Below, piece after piece: positions 21,212 through 33,104 of a stretch of 64,000 bases of DNA. The position numbers and the translations under genes were made by a program. The notes below the pieces were generated by a model. It did not search any database. It saw only the letters and a list, made by a program, of their open reading frames with translations, and was not told the DNA's origin. The stretch's first letter is position 1. Each line of letters starts with the position of its first letter. Origin of the DNA: Spisula solida. Lineage: Eukaryota > Mollusca > Bivalvia > Venerida > Mactridae. Location: positions 1,510,501 through 1,574,500 of the forward strand of contig OX365952.1 in the NCBI GenBank assembly GCA_947247005.1. The letters are read 5' to 3'.

Positions 21212-22234
21212 TTGAAAGCCGAGAACAAATCACTGAAAGAGAAACCCAAAAAAGAACGAGTCACAACTGAGTTATTTTCAGATCTATCCGCAGTTGTACG
21301 ACAAGTCAACGAAGAAATTACAGACATTAAATCTCATGTTGATACATTGAAGCAAAAGGTAAAAAGTTCTCCAACAGATACGGACATATTTGCAATACAG
21401 CAAGAATTCAGACAAGATCTATCGTCTCTTAGAAGTGAGGTTAAGATAGAAATATGTAACATACAACAAAACAAGATAGAACCAACACCTGGCAAAACAT
21501 CTTCGAACGACCATACTCAACTTTTTACATCGACTATGACAGTAGAAAGTGAAGTATCGGCATCCCAATCAACTGCCAGGCCAACTACTAGACACCCACC
21601 AAAACATCGTAGTAGAAGACCAAAGGTGCTTATATTGGGAGATTTAGTTACAGTTACTATATTTCTCGATCCCCAGAGATTATCTGGGCATGAGTTCAAC
21701 ATCCAGATAAAGTCTCACTCTGGAGCATCTGTTCAAGATCTAACGCAGAATATCGAATCAATCAATGATAAAACACCGCTGTCAGACTATGATGTCTTCC
21801 TTATCCATGCAGGAATCAACAACGTATCCAATGCTGACATGTGCAGTGATATCGTCAATGAATACAAGGAACTCACTTCAGATCTATATCAACTAAATGC
21901 CAATGCCAAAATTGTGATTTCATCAGAGCTACCAAAAAAGTTTGACAAACTCTCATTGAAACATATAAATGAAACAAATACGCTATTATCGGAGTTTTGT
22001 GCGGATCATAGTTACACATTCTCTGATCACACACACAATTTCATGACCAATGGATCTGTCAGTAAAGCTCTATACCGAGATGAAGTTCACCTCAACACAA
22101 AGGGAGCATCAGTGTTTGCCAAGACTCTGAAGTCAGAGATTTCAACGTGCTGCGGCATTTCTATTGCCTCAAGAACAAACACAGGAAATTTTCCCATAGC
22201 CGCCTACCACAACCGACAGATGATACGGTCTTAA
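21212..22234 (+). pseudogene. LINE ORF1 with coiled coil and SGNH/esterase-like domain
   Basis: This 340-residue stretch starts with a charged, heptad-rich region (residues about 1-95, probable coiled coil) and a Ser/Thr/Pro-rich linker with basic residues (HPPKHRSRRPK, about 125-137). An SGNH-hydrolase-like domain follows: block I reads ILGDLVT (residues 140-146), block III-like HAGINN (about 197-202), and block V DEVHLN (about 292-297). In the family, block I is GDS, so the catalytic serine appears replaced by leucine, and the GxND motif ends in N-N. The domain is found in ORF1 of L2/CR1 LINEs; its role there is not firmly known. It ends at a stop at 22,232-22,234. Confidence 0.75.
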
Positions 22235-22490
22235 CAATTCCATCCCCGTCAGCGGAACTACCAGATGAATTTTCCACCTTACAAACATGAAGGCTTTTTG
22301 ATCAAACACCAACCATGGATGAGACCACTACCGATGTCCTTCAAGCCAAATTGGATCCCAAGCCGCTATTAGGACATGAATGTCAAAATACCTGTAATAA
22401 TAGCTCGAATGACGGTTTGTATTTCAATAAACAAGGAACAAAATTTATGCATCTCAACGTACATTACGTAAAACAAAAGGCGGAGGATTA

Positions 22491-23078
22491 TTGATATTTG
22501 TGAAAATTAGTATCCCTTGCTGCCGTAGAGAGGATCTGGAATGTGACAATACAGAAATAATATGGTTAGAAATACACCCTCATGAACACAAATCCTATAT
22601 TCTCGGATATGTGTATAGACCACCATCGGCGTTGAAATCATGGACCTTGGAGTATGAACAAAAACTTGAAAACATATTTTTTGAAAACAAAGAAACTATA
22701 ATAATGGGTGATTTTAACGTTAACCTATTTGACAAAACCACCACAACAAACATTTGGATGACATTAAATGATTCATTCAATCTGAACCAACTTGTTGTGT
22801 ATGCTACAAGAACAACATCCAGTTCATCTACTCTAATTGATCATGTTTATACAAATAGGTCATCATATATCAAAAATGTAAATGTACCTGAACTGTCCTT
22901 AAGTGATCACTATCCAGTGTGCTTTACTCGGAAAACGTCCTCTGTATCCGAAGGCCTGTTGTATAAAGTTATTACATATAGAGATGACAAAAGACTCAAT
23001 GAGAAACAGTTTTTACAAGATTTACAGCTTCAGCCCTGGAGAACATTGTCTATCTTTGATGATCCATTGATGCCCTAG
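22491..23078 (+). pseudogene. LINE apurinic-type endonuclease domain
   Basis: A 195-residue open stretch with recognisable EN motifs: LGYVYRPPS (about residues 38-46), the metal-site motif MGDFNVNL (about 74-81), TLIDHVYTN (about 113-121) and the C-terminal SDHYPVCF (about 138-145, with the catalytic D-H). The N-terminal part of the domain lies upstream in another frame (around 22,468, KGGGLLIF), so at least one frameshift separates it. In an intact LINE this enzyme nicks the target DNA to start reverse transcription. Confidence 0.85.
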
Positions 23079-23162
23079 ACTACTGTATTAAACTAATTTT
23101 GAAGACACTTTTAATGACCATGCTCCCATAAAACAATATAAAACATAAAGATAAACCGGGAG

Positions 23163-24543
23163 TTGAATACAAAGGAAATCCAAGCAGCAATTAAACTAAG
23201 AGACTCGTATAAAATCCAGGGAAACAATGATAAATATAGATTACAACGTAACAAGGTACGTCATAAAATAAAAAATACGAAGAAATCATTCTTCGCAGAA
23301 ACAATAAACAGTAACCATAAAAAAGATCCCACAAAATTGTGGAAAATTCTAAAATGCCTATCCGAAGAACCTTCGCAAGTACGAACTAATTTAATTAATG
23401 ATGACCTTGGCAATCCTGTTTTTGGTTTCTTAACAAACAGCATACACATTTAATTACTTCTTCATTCACGTGTTTCAAGATTTCCTCACCAAAGGTACAA
23501 ATGAAACTTCAATTATAATTCACATACTGAGAATACGGAATCAAACCTTGAAATACCTTTGTTGAATGAAAACTATGTAGAAAACAGCTCATGAACCTTG
23601 ACCCATCAAAATCCACAAGTCCTAAATTTCTGAAATGTCAGCAAAACTAATGTCCAAACCAGTCACTCAGATACTAAATCTAAGTATTACAAAACAAACA
23701 ATTCCTGATGAATTCAAAATGGCTAAAGTGACGCCAATTCATAAAAAATGTTCTAAATGTGATAAAAATAACTACAGACCAATTTCAGTATTACCTATCC
23801 TGTCTAAAGTTATTGAACGTATCTGACTACGTAAAGAAATATCTTGAAGAAAATAACTTGCTACACATAAACCAGTCTGGTTTCAGAGCGAATCATTCTT
23901 GTGAAACTGCTTTAACATCTAGCCATTAACGAAAATAAATATGTTGGAACTGTATTTGCCTTTGACCTAGTAAACCATTCAACCCTCTTAGACAAATTAT
24001 CCAATAAGTTCAGCCCATCAACACTCCAATGGTGTAAATCATACATAACTAACAGATATCAAAAAGTATGTGTGTCTGGGAAGCTCTCAGAAGCGGGTCA
24101 TATTACTTCCGGCTTACCTTGGACCTATATTTTTTATCATGTTCGTCGATGATATGCCAATTGAACTGAGGGAAATTTTAACTGACATGTTTGCGGATGA
24201 CACCACTCTAACAGCTGTTGGTGAATCGTATGAAAAAGTTCAAACCAACCTACAAGACAACATTAATAAAATATTTTCACGGTGTCAAGTCAACTCAATG
24301 GCTCTTAATGCTAGGAAAACAAAGGCAATGAAAATCAGTGCAACAAGTAAACCCACTCAAAACATTTCTCTACATCTGGGACAAGAAAAAATTTACTGGT
24401 CCGACACAGAACGCCTTTTAGGCGTTCAAGTTGATAGAAATCTTAACTGGAAAAATCAAATTGATGCATTCATTAAAAAATGCAATTCTAAACTCTATCT
24501 TTTGGAAAAAATAAAACCTTACATCAACATACCAGTCAGATAA
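23163..24543 (+). pseudogene. LINE reverse transcriptase, broken into several frames
   Basis: At 23,163-23,453 comes the linker rich in K/R with HKKDPTKLWKILK. At 23,635-23,826 there is IPDEFKMAKVTPIHKKC and NNYRPISVLPILSKVIE, the finger motifs of LINE RTs. At 24,070-24,543 follow GPIFFIMFVDD and the catalytic FADDT box (near 24,190), then LGVQVDRNLNWKNQID of the thumb. Stops and shifts separate the pieces, and the block between 23,827 and 24,070 (containing the QSGFR-like motif) is heavily broken. Confidence 0.85.
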
Positions 24544-25228
24544 ATGTTCTACAATGCATATATACTCTCTCTATTTGGGGGAATTGTAGTAACAGTAATA
24601 TGGACACTATTATATAAAATTTCAAAAGAGGGCTGCCAGACTCATTCTAGATAAAGACTTTGATACTCCATCAGAAGAACTATTTGCTACTTGGAACTGG
24701 ATGACTTTTCCTGACAGAATAGAATATAAAAAGCCATCATTATTTATAAATCATTAAACAACAGGAGCCCCCATACATTAAGGACAAATTCCAAAAACTT
24801 CATGAAGTCCAAATTCGCCATCTCAGATCCTCAGAGTGTCAGCAGAATCTCTATGTCAAAAACCCAAGGCTAGAATTCTGTTAAAAATCGCTCAACTACT
24901 CTGGGCCAATGATTTGGAATGCTTTACCATTAGATGTTCGAAATGCACAGACTTTGAATGCCTTCAAATATAAGTATATGTCTCATTGGAAAACATTGCT
25001 GAATTGATGTGTATTGCATTACAAAAGAATATCTGTAATTGTGAACCTTGTTCTTGATAGCTTTTGTACATTATATATAAATAATCTCTTGCTATCATGT
25101 ATTATGTTGCTATGTTCACATATCTGTAAATGTTGATTATTTTCAAGAGGCTCACAGGGAAGATTGGGCAATTGCCTAACTATGTGGCCTCTATAAATAA
25201 AGTCTTTATTATTATTAATATTATTATG

Positions 25229-25500
25229 ATAAAACAATATGACGCGAATAAGATAAATTATCTTACAATATGACGCCAAGAAGATCAATATTCTTACAAA
25301 TATGACGCTAAAAAGATAAATTATCTTACAATATCACGCCAAAATGATGAATAATCTTACAAAATGACGCCAAAAAGATCAATAATCTTACAATATGACG
25401 CTAAAAAGATAAATTATCTTACAATATGACGCCAAAACGATAAATAATCTTACAATATGACGCCGAAATAATAAATGACTGTACAAAATGACACAAGTGG
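25229..25500. repeat. Minisatellite, about 30-bp unit, right half
   Basis: About nine units of the form AATCTTACAATATGACGCCA followed by AAAAGATAAAT. Same period and wording as the array at 19,985-20,212, with CG-containing variants (GACGCC) here and GACACC on the left. Confidence 0.85.
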
Positions 25501-25504
25501 CTTT

Positions 25505-27095
25505 CAGTAACCTGAACAAAACTGTACATAGTATTCACTCGTGTTCGGTGTCGAGGAGCGCGGTATTGCCGGTAAACGGTGACTGGTATCATTTTTCCAT
25601 CCACAATACCGGTATTTTATCAAAATTATCACTGCTTCCAATTATTTTGTAGTTACTTGTCATAAAATCAAACTACACCTTCATGCTTTACCAATAAAAA
25701 GCCCTGGAATTGACTTGCTTTTGTAATAACTTTCTTAATATCGCTTGCTGCACAGTCCAGCATCAAGCGTTCCTTCCCAACTAAGGTTAATGTTTTACAT
25801 ACTTCTTATAATTGTCAAGTCTTTCTCGTCGCTCTTTAAAAATACTGACTGAGAGTTTTCCATTATAGTACTCTGATCACTGTACTATAGATGTAAGTCT
25901 TATATAGATGTTGGTGAAATTACCATGGTTTTTTTTAGGAAAACCGTGGTATACCCGGTTTAATTTTCTTGGCGGTACCAATGCTGCCTTAGTTCGGTGT
26001 GTTCATCAAGTGTTTCTATCGGTGCACTACATTCAGATGCTTTGTGTTGTTTTGTCTAGATACTGGAACGTTTAAGTACCTTCAACGCACTTTACAGACA
26101 CATTACCACACAGGTTTGTATACTCACTTTTGTCAAACTACGTCATATATATCTGGTTTTATAGCGTTATATACATGAAAATATCACGATATTTGACATT
26201 AGTAATGGAGTAGGGAGTGACTTTATGCCATGTTTAATCAGAGTTTATAATAAACTAGCCATAAAGGCGTATAGTCGTATATGTCACGTATTGCTTTCAA
26301 GGACTTCTTTATGAACTATTATCTACGACTTTATCATACCGGTTATTGCACTTCGTGCGTAACATAGGAGAGCTGCGTGTCACTTTAGATTGTTAGAACT
26401 CGGCCACCATAACTAAGTATGTAATATGAGAATAGATGGTGTACACGGGGAATAAATATATACGAGGTATGGAATGAAGAAAAAGTAAACACAAGTAAAG
26501 AATCATCAGGATGGCCACGTGTTCGTGAACTCATTATTTTGACAAAACCTTTTTAAAATCACTCGGAAATGTTACAAAACTGAGAGTATTGCAGTTATTA
26601 CACCATTTCCCAGTGCTGTATTGCATTGTTTGCAATATATCCCGCCGTAACTATGATAACAAACTATTTAAAGTTAGTAATTATGAAATGGAATGTTATG
26701 GAAAGTTATAAAAACTTTTCAATAAACATAATATAATAGTACATGTAATTCAACTCCGTCGTAATAGCGTATTTCAGCTCTTATTTTATACACGTGTAGT
26801 ACATCAGCAACCCTTACAATATTTCTTACCGTACAATCCGGTTTATGGAAGGTAATCAATTACGACGTATGTGTCTTATATTCATGTGCGTAAGTGTTCT
26901 TGATGTTTCTTAAATATGACAAATGTATGTTCAATTGTCTTACAAGCTTTTAGTAGCGGTTTTATCCAAAGTACATACTATCATTTATAATTACCTCCCT
27001 TAATTATGCACAGAATTCGAAGTCCACAGTATGTCAATCATTGCGGAGTGAGTATATAGCGTAGGCTTTCCGCCTTTTCGTTGCTGTATCTTTTC
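25505..27095. other. Unassigned intergenic sequence
   Basis: No exon or repeat family was recognised. A short palindrome-like ACCATGGTTTT...AAAACCGTGGT lies near 25,922-25,952. Confidence 0.4.
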
Positions 27096-27097
27096 TA

Positions 27098-27265
27098 CTG
27101 GGTCATTCAGCTAGTTATAATTTATTATATTTTTCGACAGCTTGGACTTGGGCGGATCTGCGCTTGTTTAGTTGGGCATTGTGCTTTGTGTGTTTTTAAT
27201 GTTTTCTGTGCTCGGCTGGTTAAGTTGAGTGCTGCCTTCCCTGTTTGACTTAATATAATCTTTTT
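27098..27265 (+). repeat. Dispersed repeat P, copy 2
   Basis: This runs from CTGGGTCATTCAGCTAGTTA to TTTGACTTAATATAATC with one internal unit. It is nearly identical to the copy at 8,383 over the shared part. Confidence 0.85.
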
Positions 27266-28150
27266 GCTTGAAGTATCTATTTTTTGGAGATGTGGAAAGT
27301 TCTATGTCTGACTCTCGCGTGGATGGCTAGGCGCTGCGTCGTTTTGTGTGACTTTGGATTGTCTATGCGCTACAGTATTTATTTATCCAAATTACAAACT
27401 ACTTATAAAAGTACGATGTTCAAGTTCTACGGAAATGTACTAAAGGTTAAATTCGTACGACTTTCTATGATATTTACACAATGATTTTTGCAATCTCGAC
27501 ATTTCTGTTGAAACAAAATATGCCACACTTGTTGCAGACCTGTTTTTATACTGTTAAGAAAGAGACATCTCCCGAAGGTCAATCAGATATAATGTATAAT
27601 GACATTTTGAATATCGATAACCATTTCTTTTAGCAGATGATCAATTGGACTTATCTTTAAGAACATACGCTGAATAAAGCTAATGTATCTGATACACACG
27701 CATCTTCCCATGATGTAGATCTTACAATTGAAACATGCCATATTGACATTAACGCATTGGTTCCAATAAGCAGTGTTTTGACTCTGGCTAATGAGCTTTT
27801 AGGCTTGTCGGGAAAATGTTCATCGTGGTAGAGATGATGCTTCGGGTAGGTCATAAGTGATAGATTGTGGCATCTGGAGGAACCGTGTTGAATCGGTGGG
27901 GGGGGGGGGGGGGTAACGGGAGGCATCGGGAGAATTACAAAAAACAATGTGTCGTCCAATACATGAAACGTGTTTGAGTCACAGACATCAAACTTTGAAT
28001 GACGATTCTCGACTCGTCAATTACAAGTTGGGCATACGGGTGCTGTGGACGCAATCCTAGTCGTCCTCAACGACTCCATTTCACATCACTACCTCACACA
28101 TGACACCTTTATTAATATGCTTGTTAAATTCGTTTCATATCGTTGGCTTA
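27266..28150. other. Mostly unassigned; poly-G tract at 27,898-27,913
   Basis: A short segment at 27,300-27,365 (GTGGATGGCTAGGCGCT) is shared inverted with 54,005-54,062. Sixteen consecutive G lie at 27,898-27,913. No coding exon was recognised. Confidence 0.5.
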
Positions 28151-28154
28151 GAAT

Positions 28155-28258
28155 TAGGAGACTCGCAGATTTAAAATCTGCATCTAAAGGCGCTTCTTAT
28201 GAGCCTGTTTTCATGAAAATCGGATGTTGTCATGTTGACCAAGCCGAAGTTAAAAAGC
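28155..28258 (-). repeat. Dispersed repeat F (TTGGTCAACATGACAAC family), copy 1
   Basis: On the minus strand this reads TTGGTCAACATGACAAC, GATTTTCATGAAAACAGGC and GATGCAGATT. It matches 29,424-29,590 and 50,047-50,225, both on the plus strand. Confidence 0.6.
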
Positions 28259-28259
28259 A

Positions 28260-28735
28260 TGTTTACAGTAGTAGTTTTCAGACAGTTATTTCTTGTTTTG
28301 TCAAATATTTATTTTCTACTTACGACCTTTTAATTCTAAGCCAGCGATATGTATAAAGTTGTAATTTGCTGCGGTTGGAAAATGTACACGGAACAAAAGC
28401 TTCTTTTAAACTACCATTCCTTGTACTACGTCATATTTCGTTCCCAGTATAACTGCGTAAAGGAAACCTATCCTTTCGAATTTATTACTGTTTAGAAGAA
28501 TATACAACATATCATTATGATCTTCTGATGACAGCATAGTGGTTATAATTATGTTGTAAGATTAGATTGGAGCAGACAGCACTAGACCATAAATCACTGG
28601 TATTGTAGACACTTACATTTATATAATGGAAACATCCACTTGTATTGTTTTATGGATAGACTTTTATTGATCTGTCCTATATACATTAATACACGGTATC
28701 TACACACTGTAAGGGCGAGTTCTAAAACTAGGGAT
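28260..28735. other. Unassigned spacer
   Basis: No recognisable feature. Confidence 0.4.
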
Positions 28736-28737
28736 TG

Positions 28738-28980
28738 TAGTCCTTTTGCTGTGGAAACTGGGTCATTCAGCTAGTTATAATTTATTATACTTTTCGACAG
28801 CTTGGACTTGGGCGGATCTGCGCTTGATTAGTTGGGCTTTGTGTCTTTGTGTGTTTTATTTTTCCTGTGCTCAGTTGGTTCAGTTGGGCATTGTGCTTTG
28901 TGTGTTGTTTTATGTTTTCTGTGCTCGGCTGGTTAAGTTGAGTACTGCCTTCCCTGTCTGATTTAATATAATCTTTTTTC
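28738..28980 (+). repeat. Dispersed repeat P, copy 3 (two internal units)
   Basis: This begins TCCTTTTGCTGTGGAAACTG, a 5' extension shared with the 63.7 kb copy. It then has CAGCTTGGACTTGGGCGGAT and two units of about 55 bp containing TTGGGCATTGTGCTTTGTG, and ends in CTGATTTAATATAATC. It is open on both strands over about 65 codons. Confidence 0.85.
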
Positions 28981-29423
28981 ATATGAAAACTCTAGTGTAG
29001 GGTATGCTATAACAGGAATGATATTTACTCCCACCAATGTATCAACCAATCAAAAGCTTTGTCGTGGTAATATCAAACATTCTATTTCTCCGCTCATTTT
29101 GCGATCCGTACAGAAACAGGGAATCAGCAAACCCTGCCAGGATTGGTGTTACTGGTGTTCGACTCATCAGTGGTGAAGGCAAAAAAGTGTAGAAACCAAG
29201 TGAGTTAGAATGGAACCCGAGTCTACCTAGATACAGAACTCGCGTTCAATCCGAATTCGCTCTAACGATGGGGATTACCGTGTAACTGTGTACATTTGAC
29301 ATGTCATTAAAATTCTACAAGTATAGTCTGTTTGCATTCGACTGAGACAGACGTGGTGCGTGACCATTCGGTTTTATCCCTGCCTCATTCGCTGGGTCGT
29401 AAGTACAAAATCTACAGATACTT

Positions 29424-29590
29424 TGAGAAAATAAGAAAAATTGTCTGAAAACTAATTTTTACTTATGGAAAAACAAGTTTTTTGTTCATCTTCAGTTTTG
29501 GCAACATGACAACAGGATCATAAGCCCCTTGAGATGCAGATTTCAATTATGTACGAGTTTTATAAGGTCGTACTAAGCCAGCTAATTGGC
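29424..29590 (+). repeat. Dispersed repeat F, copy 2
   Basis: Contains GTCTGAAAACTAATTTTTAC, TTATGGAAAAACAAG, TTTTGGCAACATGACAACAG and TTGAGATGCAGATTTCAA, as at 50,047-50,225. Confidence 0.65.
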
Positions 29591-29653
29591 CAATGACCTC
29601 CAGCTTCGAGTGAAATACAATGTACAATATGACTATGCCAATATATTGTTATA

Positions 29654-29700
29654 AGAACTTTACGAGGGCTGTTCGGAAATATCTAAAAAAACAAGCTTTA
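29654..29700 (+). mobile_element. Solo mariner-like end (ACGAGGGCTGTTCGGAAA)
   Basis: TTTACGAGGGCTGTTCGGAA resembles the ends of mariner elements and those at 54,475 and 45,497 (inverted). I found no partner end at a plausible distance. Confidence 0.35.
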
Positions 29701-29937
29701 TAAAATTAAGTCAACCGGACGAAAATGATCAGATGCCAAATGAATGCATATGTAGTCGACCAACGAAAGGATCGAGTTTTGGTGCACAGACCTTGGAAGT
29801 ATTGCACTTGTTTCGTAATCCAATGGATTCGCTTAATATTTTTAAACTTTCAACAAAATCTTCAACAAGCACATAAATGAGCAGGCGCGTTCGCTAACCT
29901 GACGTCCGTTCAATTCTTTGAGATATCGTACACTTTC

Positions 29938-31575
29938 TATACTATCAAATGATCAATGTGTTGGGGCGGTTGAGATCCCACTTTCAGACTTTACTATCAA
30001 ATGATCAATGTGTTGGGGCGGTTGAGATCCCACGTTCAGACTATACTATCGAATGATCAATGTGTTGGGGCGGTTGAGATCCCACGTTCAGACTTTACTA
30101 TCAAATGATCAATATGTTGTTAATAATGTTGGAGCGGTTTAGATACCACGTTCAGACTTTACTATCAAATGATCAATATGTTGTGAATGATGTTGGGGGC
30201 GGTTTAGATCCCACGTTCAGACTTTACTATCAAATGATCAATATGTTGTGAATGATGTTGGGGGCGGTTTAGATCCCACGTTCAGACTTTACTATCAAAT
30301 GATCAATATGTTGTTAATAATGTTGGAGCGGTTTAGATCCCACGTTCAGACTTTACTATCAAATGATCAATATGTTGTTAATGATGTTGGTGCGGTTTAG
30401 ATTTCACGTTCAGACTTATCTTTCAAATGATCAATATGTTGTTAATGATATCGGCGCGGTTTAGATTCCACGTTCAGACTTATCTTTCAAATGATCAATA
30501 TGTTGTTAATGATGTTGGCGCGGTTTAGATTCCACGTTCAGACTTATCTTTCAAATGATCAATATGTTGTTAATGATGTTGGAGCGGTTTAGATCCCACG
30601 TTCAGACTTTACTATCAAATGGCCAATGTGTTGTTAATGATGTTGGAGCGGTTTAGATCCCACGTTCAGACTTTACTATCAAATGATCAATATGTTGTTA
30701 ATGATATTAGGGCGGTTTAGATCCCACGTTCAGACTTTACTATCAAATGATCAATATGTTGTTAAAGATGATAGGGCGGTTGAGATTCCACGTTCAGACT
30801 TTGCTATCAAATGATCAATATGTTGTTAATGATGTTGAGGCGGTTTAGATTCCACGTTCAGACTTAACTATCAAATGATCAATATGTTGTTAATGGTGTC
30901 GGCGCGGTTTAGATCCCACGTTCAGACTTTGCTATCAAATGATAAATATGTTGTTAATGATGTTGGAGCGGTTTAGATCCCACGTTCAGACTTTACTATC
31001 AAATGATAAATATGTTGTTAATGATGTTGGAGCGGTTTAGATCCCACGTTCAGACTTTACTATCAAATGATAAATATGTTGTTAATGATGTTGGAGCGGT
31101 TTAGATCCCACGTTCAGACTTTACTATCAAATGGCCAATGTGTTGTTAATGATGTTGGGGCGGTTTATATCCCACGTTCAGACTTTACTATCAAATGATC
31201 AATATGTTGTTAATGATGTTGGTGCGGTTTAGATTTCACGTTCAGACTTATCTTTCAAATGATCAATATGTTGTTAATGATATCGGCGCGGTTTAGATCC
31301 CACGTTCAGACTTATCTTTCAAATGATCAATATGTTGTTAATGAAGTTGGCGCGGTTTAGATTCCACGTTCAGACTTATCTTTCAAATGATCAATATGTT
31401 GTTAATGATGTCGGCGCGGTTTAGATCCCACGTTCAGACTTTACTATCAAATGATCAATATGTTGTTAATGATATTAGGGCGGTTTAGATCCAACGTTCA
31501 GACTTTACTATCAAATGATCAATATGTTGTTAATGATGTTGGGGCGGTTTGGATCCCACGTTCAGACTTTGTTCA
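29938..31575 (+). repeat. Satellite array, about 64-bp unit, 26 copies
   Basis: Twenty-six units end in CCCACGTTCAGACTTT or a variant. The first three are 52 bp (ACTATCAAATGATCAATGTG then TTGGGGCGGTTGAGATC); the rest are 62-65 bp because of an added ATGTTGTTAATG segment. Variants (TTATCTTTCAAATGATC with ATATCGGCGCGG) form two separate blocks near 30,384-30,600 and 31,217-31,440, showing a higher-order duplication. No open frame is maintained. Confidence 0.95.
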
Positions 31576-31812
31576 AAGTTTGCCATGAAGTAAAGTAATC
31601 TATGATGAAACTACAACTCGTTTTGGGTGCAATCAGGCCTCTTTGAAGTGTGTATGATAGTTTTATTATAATCTTGAAATTAATAAATAGGAAGTGGTTT
31701 TCAAATATGACATGTCTCTATGATCTAAATAATAAATTATATTCCAATATAGTTTGGTACTCATTGTTATACATGACCAAGCTACAAAAGTGGTATTTAA
31801 ATTTTGATCTAA

Positions 31813-33103
31813 TACGAGAGTTGTTCAACTTATATTTGAACACAGTTGAACATCAAATATTTTCATGAATTTCATCTATAAATCGAGTTGTGTCTATTCA
31901 GTCGTGTACAGTAATATATCAAGTGATATTAACATGCATTGTAGAATGTATATATATGACCCTTATAACAAAATAAACTGTTGTGTAAAGGTAGTCGATG
32001 TTGTATTTTTGAAGACCAAAACCTCAAAAAGCTGATGTTTACAATTTGCATCTCTAATCGACGTTTCAATATTCTCTAGATTTAAATTCTATTGGTGCTT
32101 CATCAAGAGACTTCCGTATCCACTGATTGGGTATACTATATTTCCCTGTCTAATTTATAAGGTATTTGATGCCATGTTTTGTAGGGCGACACGGAGTTCA
32201 GTATTGATGAAACACACAGTGTTTGGGATGTCACCAGCAAAAGGACATGCATTATTGTTGTCGAAAATAAACTATTAAACCATTTGCATAAACAAAATAT
32301 GCGTTCACTTTTGTCCCTGTTTCAATCATTTTGACTACCGCTTTTTCATAATATCAAACACAAGGCCACGTCATGAAAACGACCGCGAACAACAAGCTTA
32401 ACTAACACCAACTAATGCTTATCATCATGGACCTTTCTAAAATAGCTGACTATGTCCATGTAACAATTTCCTCTGAGATCAAACATTAACTCCCCAGGAA
32501 CGAGACATTTTTCTAATCATTGTTCCGTATATCCAATACCTTTGTCTGCGCTCTTTGTTATACTTGGCATCGAGCTAAGGAATACCGCATTTTTCTGGAA
32601 TTCTGCATCTAACATTTTCGAAATAATTCGATTGTAAGTTACTACTGATACTTACAACATCGCTACCATACAACTTTGAGTTATTGTATTTGTCCTAGAT
32701 ATCACAGAACGGTCAGAACCGATGGACATGGCGATTGTAGGTTTCGGCCATTTTTAGTGATTTTTAACATTTGTGCAATTTCTCTAAAAAAAAGCCGGTA
32801 AACGCATATCACCCTTCATATAACAAATATTACTGATTGCCTTCACGAACATGGGTAATTCATAATCTACCAACACTTTTTTGATGCTTCTGTAGGGGCA
32901 ATTTGTCTTAAAAATCCAAAACACGATGCTCTGTTAAATATGGTTGATTTTCGTTAGAAAAATAATGTAAATAAGATACAAAATTAGTGTATATACTACT
33001 TAACACATTTTCTTACATGTTTCAATAGAGATAACTCGAGTTTATTGTGTTAGTATGACAAATCTGATGTCCAGTTTGTTCAAATATAAGTTGAACATAT
33101 CTA
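31813..33103 (-). mobile_element. Element with mariner-like ends (GTTCAACTTATATTTGAACA family), copy 2
   Basis: Inverted ends: TACGAGAGTTGTTCAACTTA on the left and, inverted at 33,064-33,103, ATGTTCAACTTATATTTGAA. Each end also carries a GAACATCA/GGACATCAGA block and a TA at the border. The length of about 1.3 kb equals that of typical mariner transposons, but no transposase could be read. The right arm (32,880-33,103) matches the left arm of the element at 7,255, giving the relative orientation. Confidence 0.55.
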
Positions 33104-33104
33104 C

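Larger units (their letters stand above)
20485..25228 (+). mobile_element. Decayed L2/CR1-type non-LTR retrotransposon
   Basis: In order along the + strand there is an ORF1 with coiled-coil and SGNH/esterase-like domains (about 20,485-22,234), an AP-type endonuclease (about 22,470-23,078), reverse transcriptase blocks (about 23,163-24,543), a C-terminal region with a QKRAARLILD-like motif (about 24,600-25,000), and a 3' end with AATAAAGTCTTTATTATTAT microsatellite-like tail. This order and the esterase domain fit the L2/CR1 group. Many stops and frameshifts show it is dead. It interrupts a 30-bp minisatellite, which gives its insertion site. Confidence 0.85.

Noticed and set aside
28045..28356. 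+ strand open frame of 103 codons
   Set aside because: No recognisable motif, and part of it overlaps dispersed repeat F on the opposite strand.
30384..31440. CRISPR-like array suggested by regular repeats
   Set aside because: Whole units of about 64 bp are repeated without unique spacers, and the context is a eukaryotic genome; it is a satellite.
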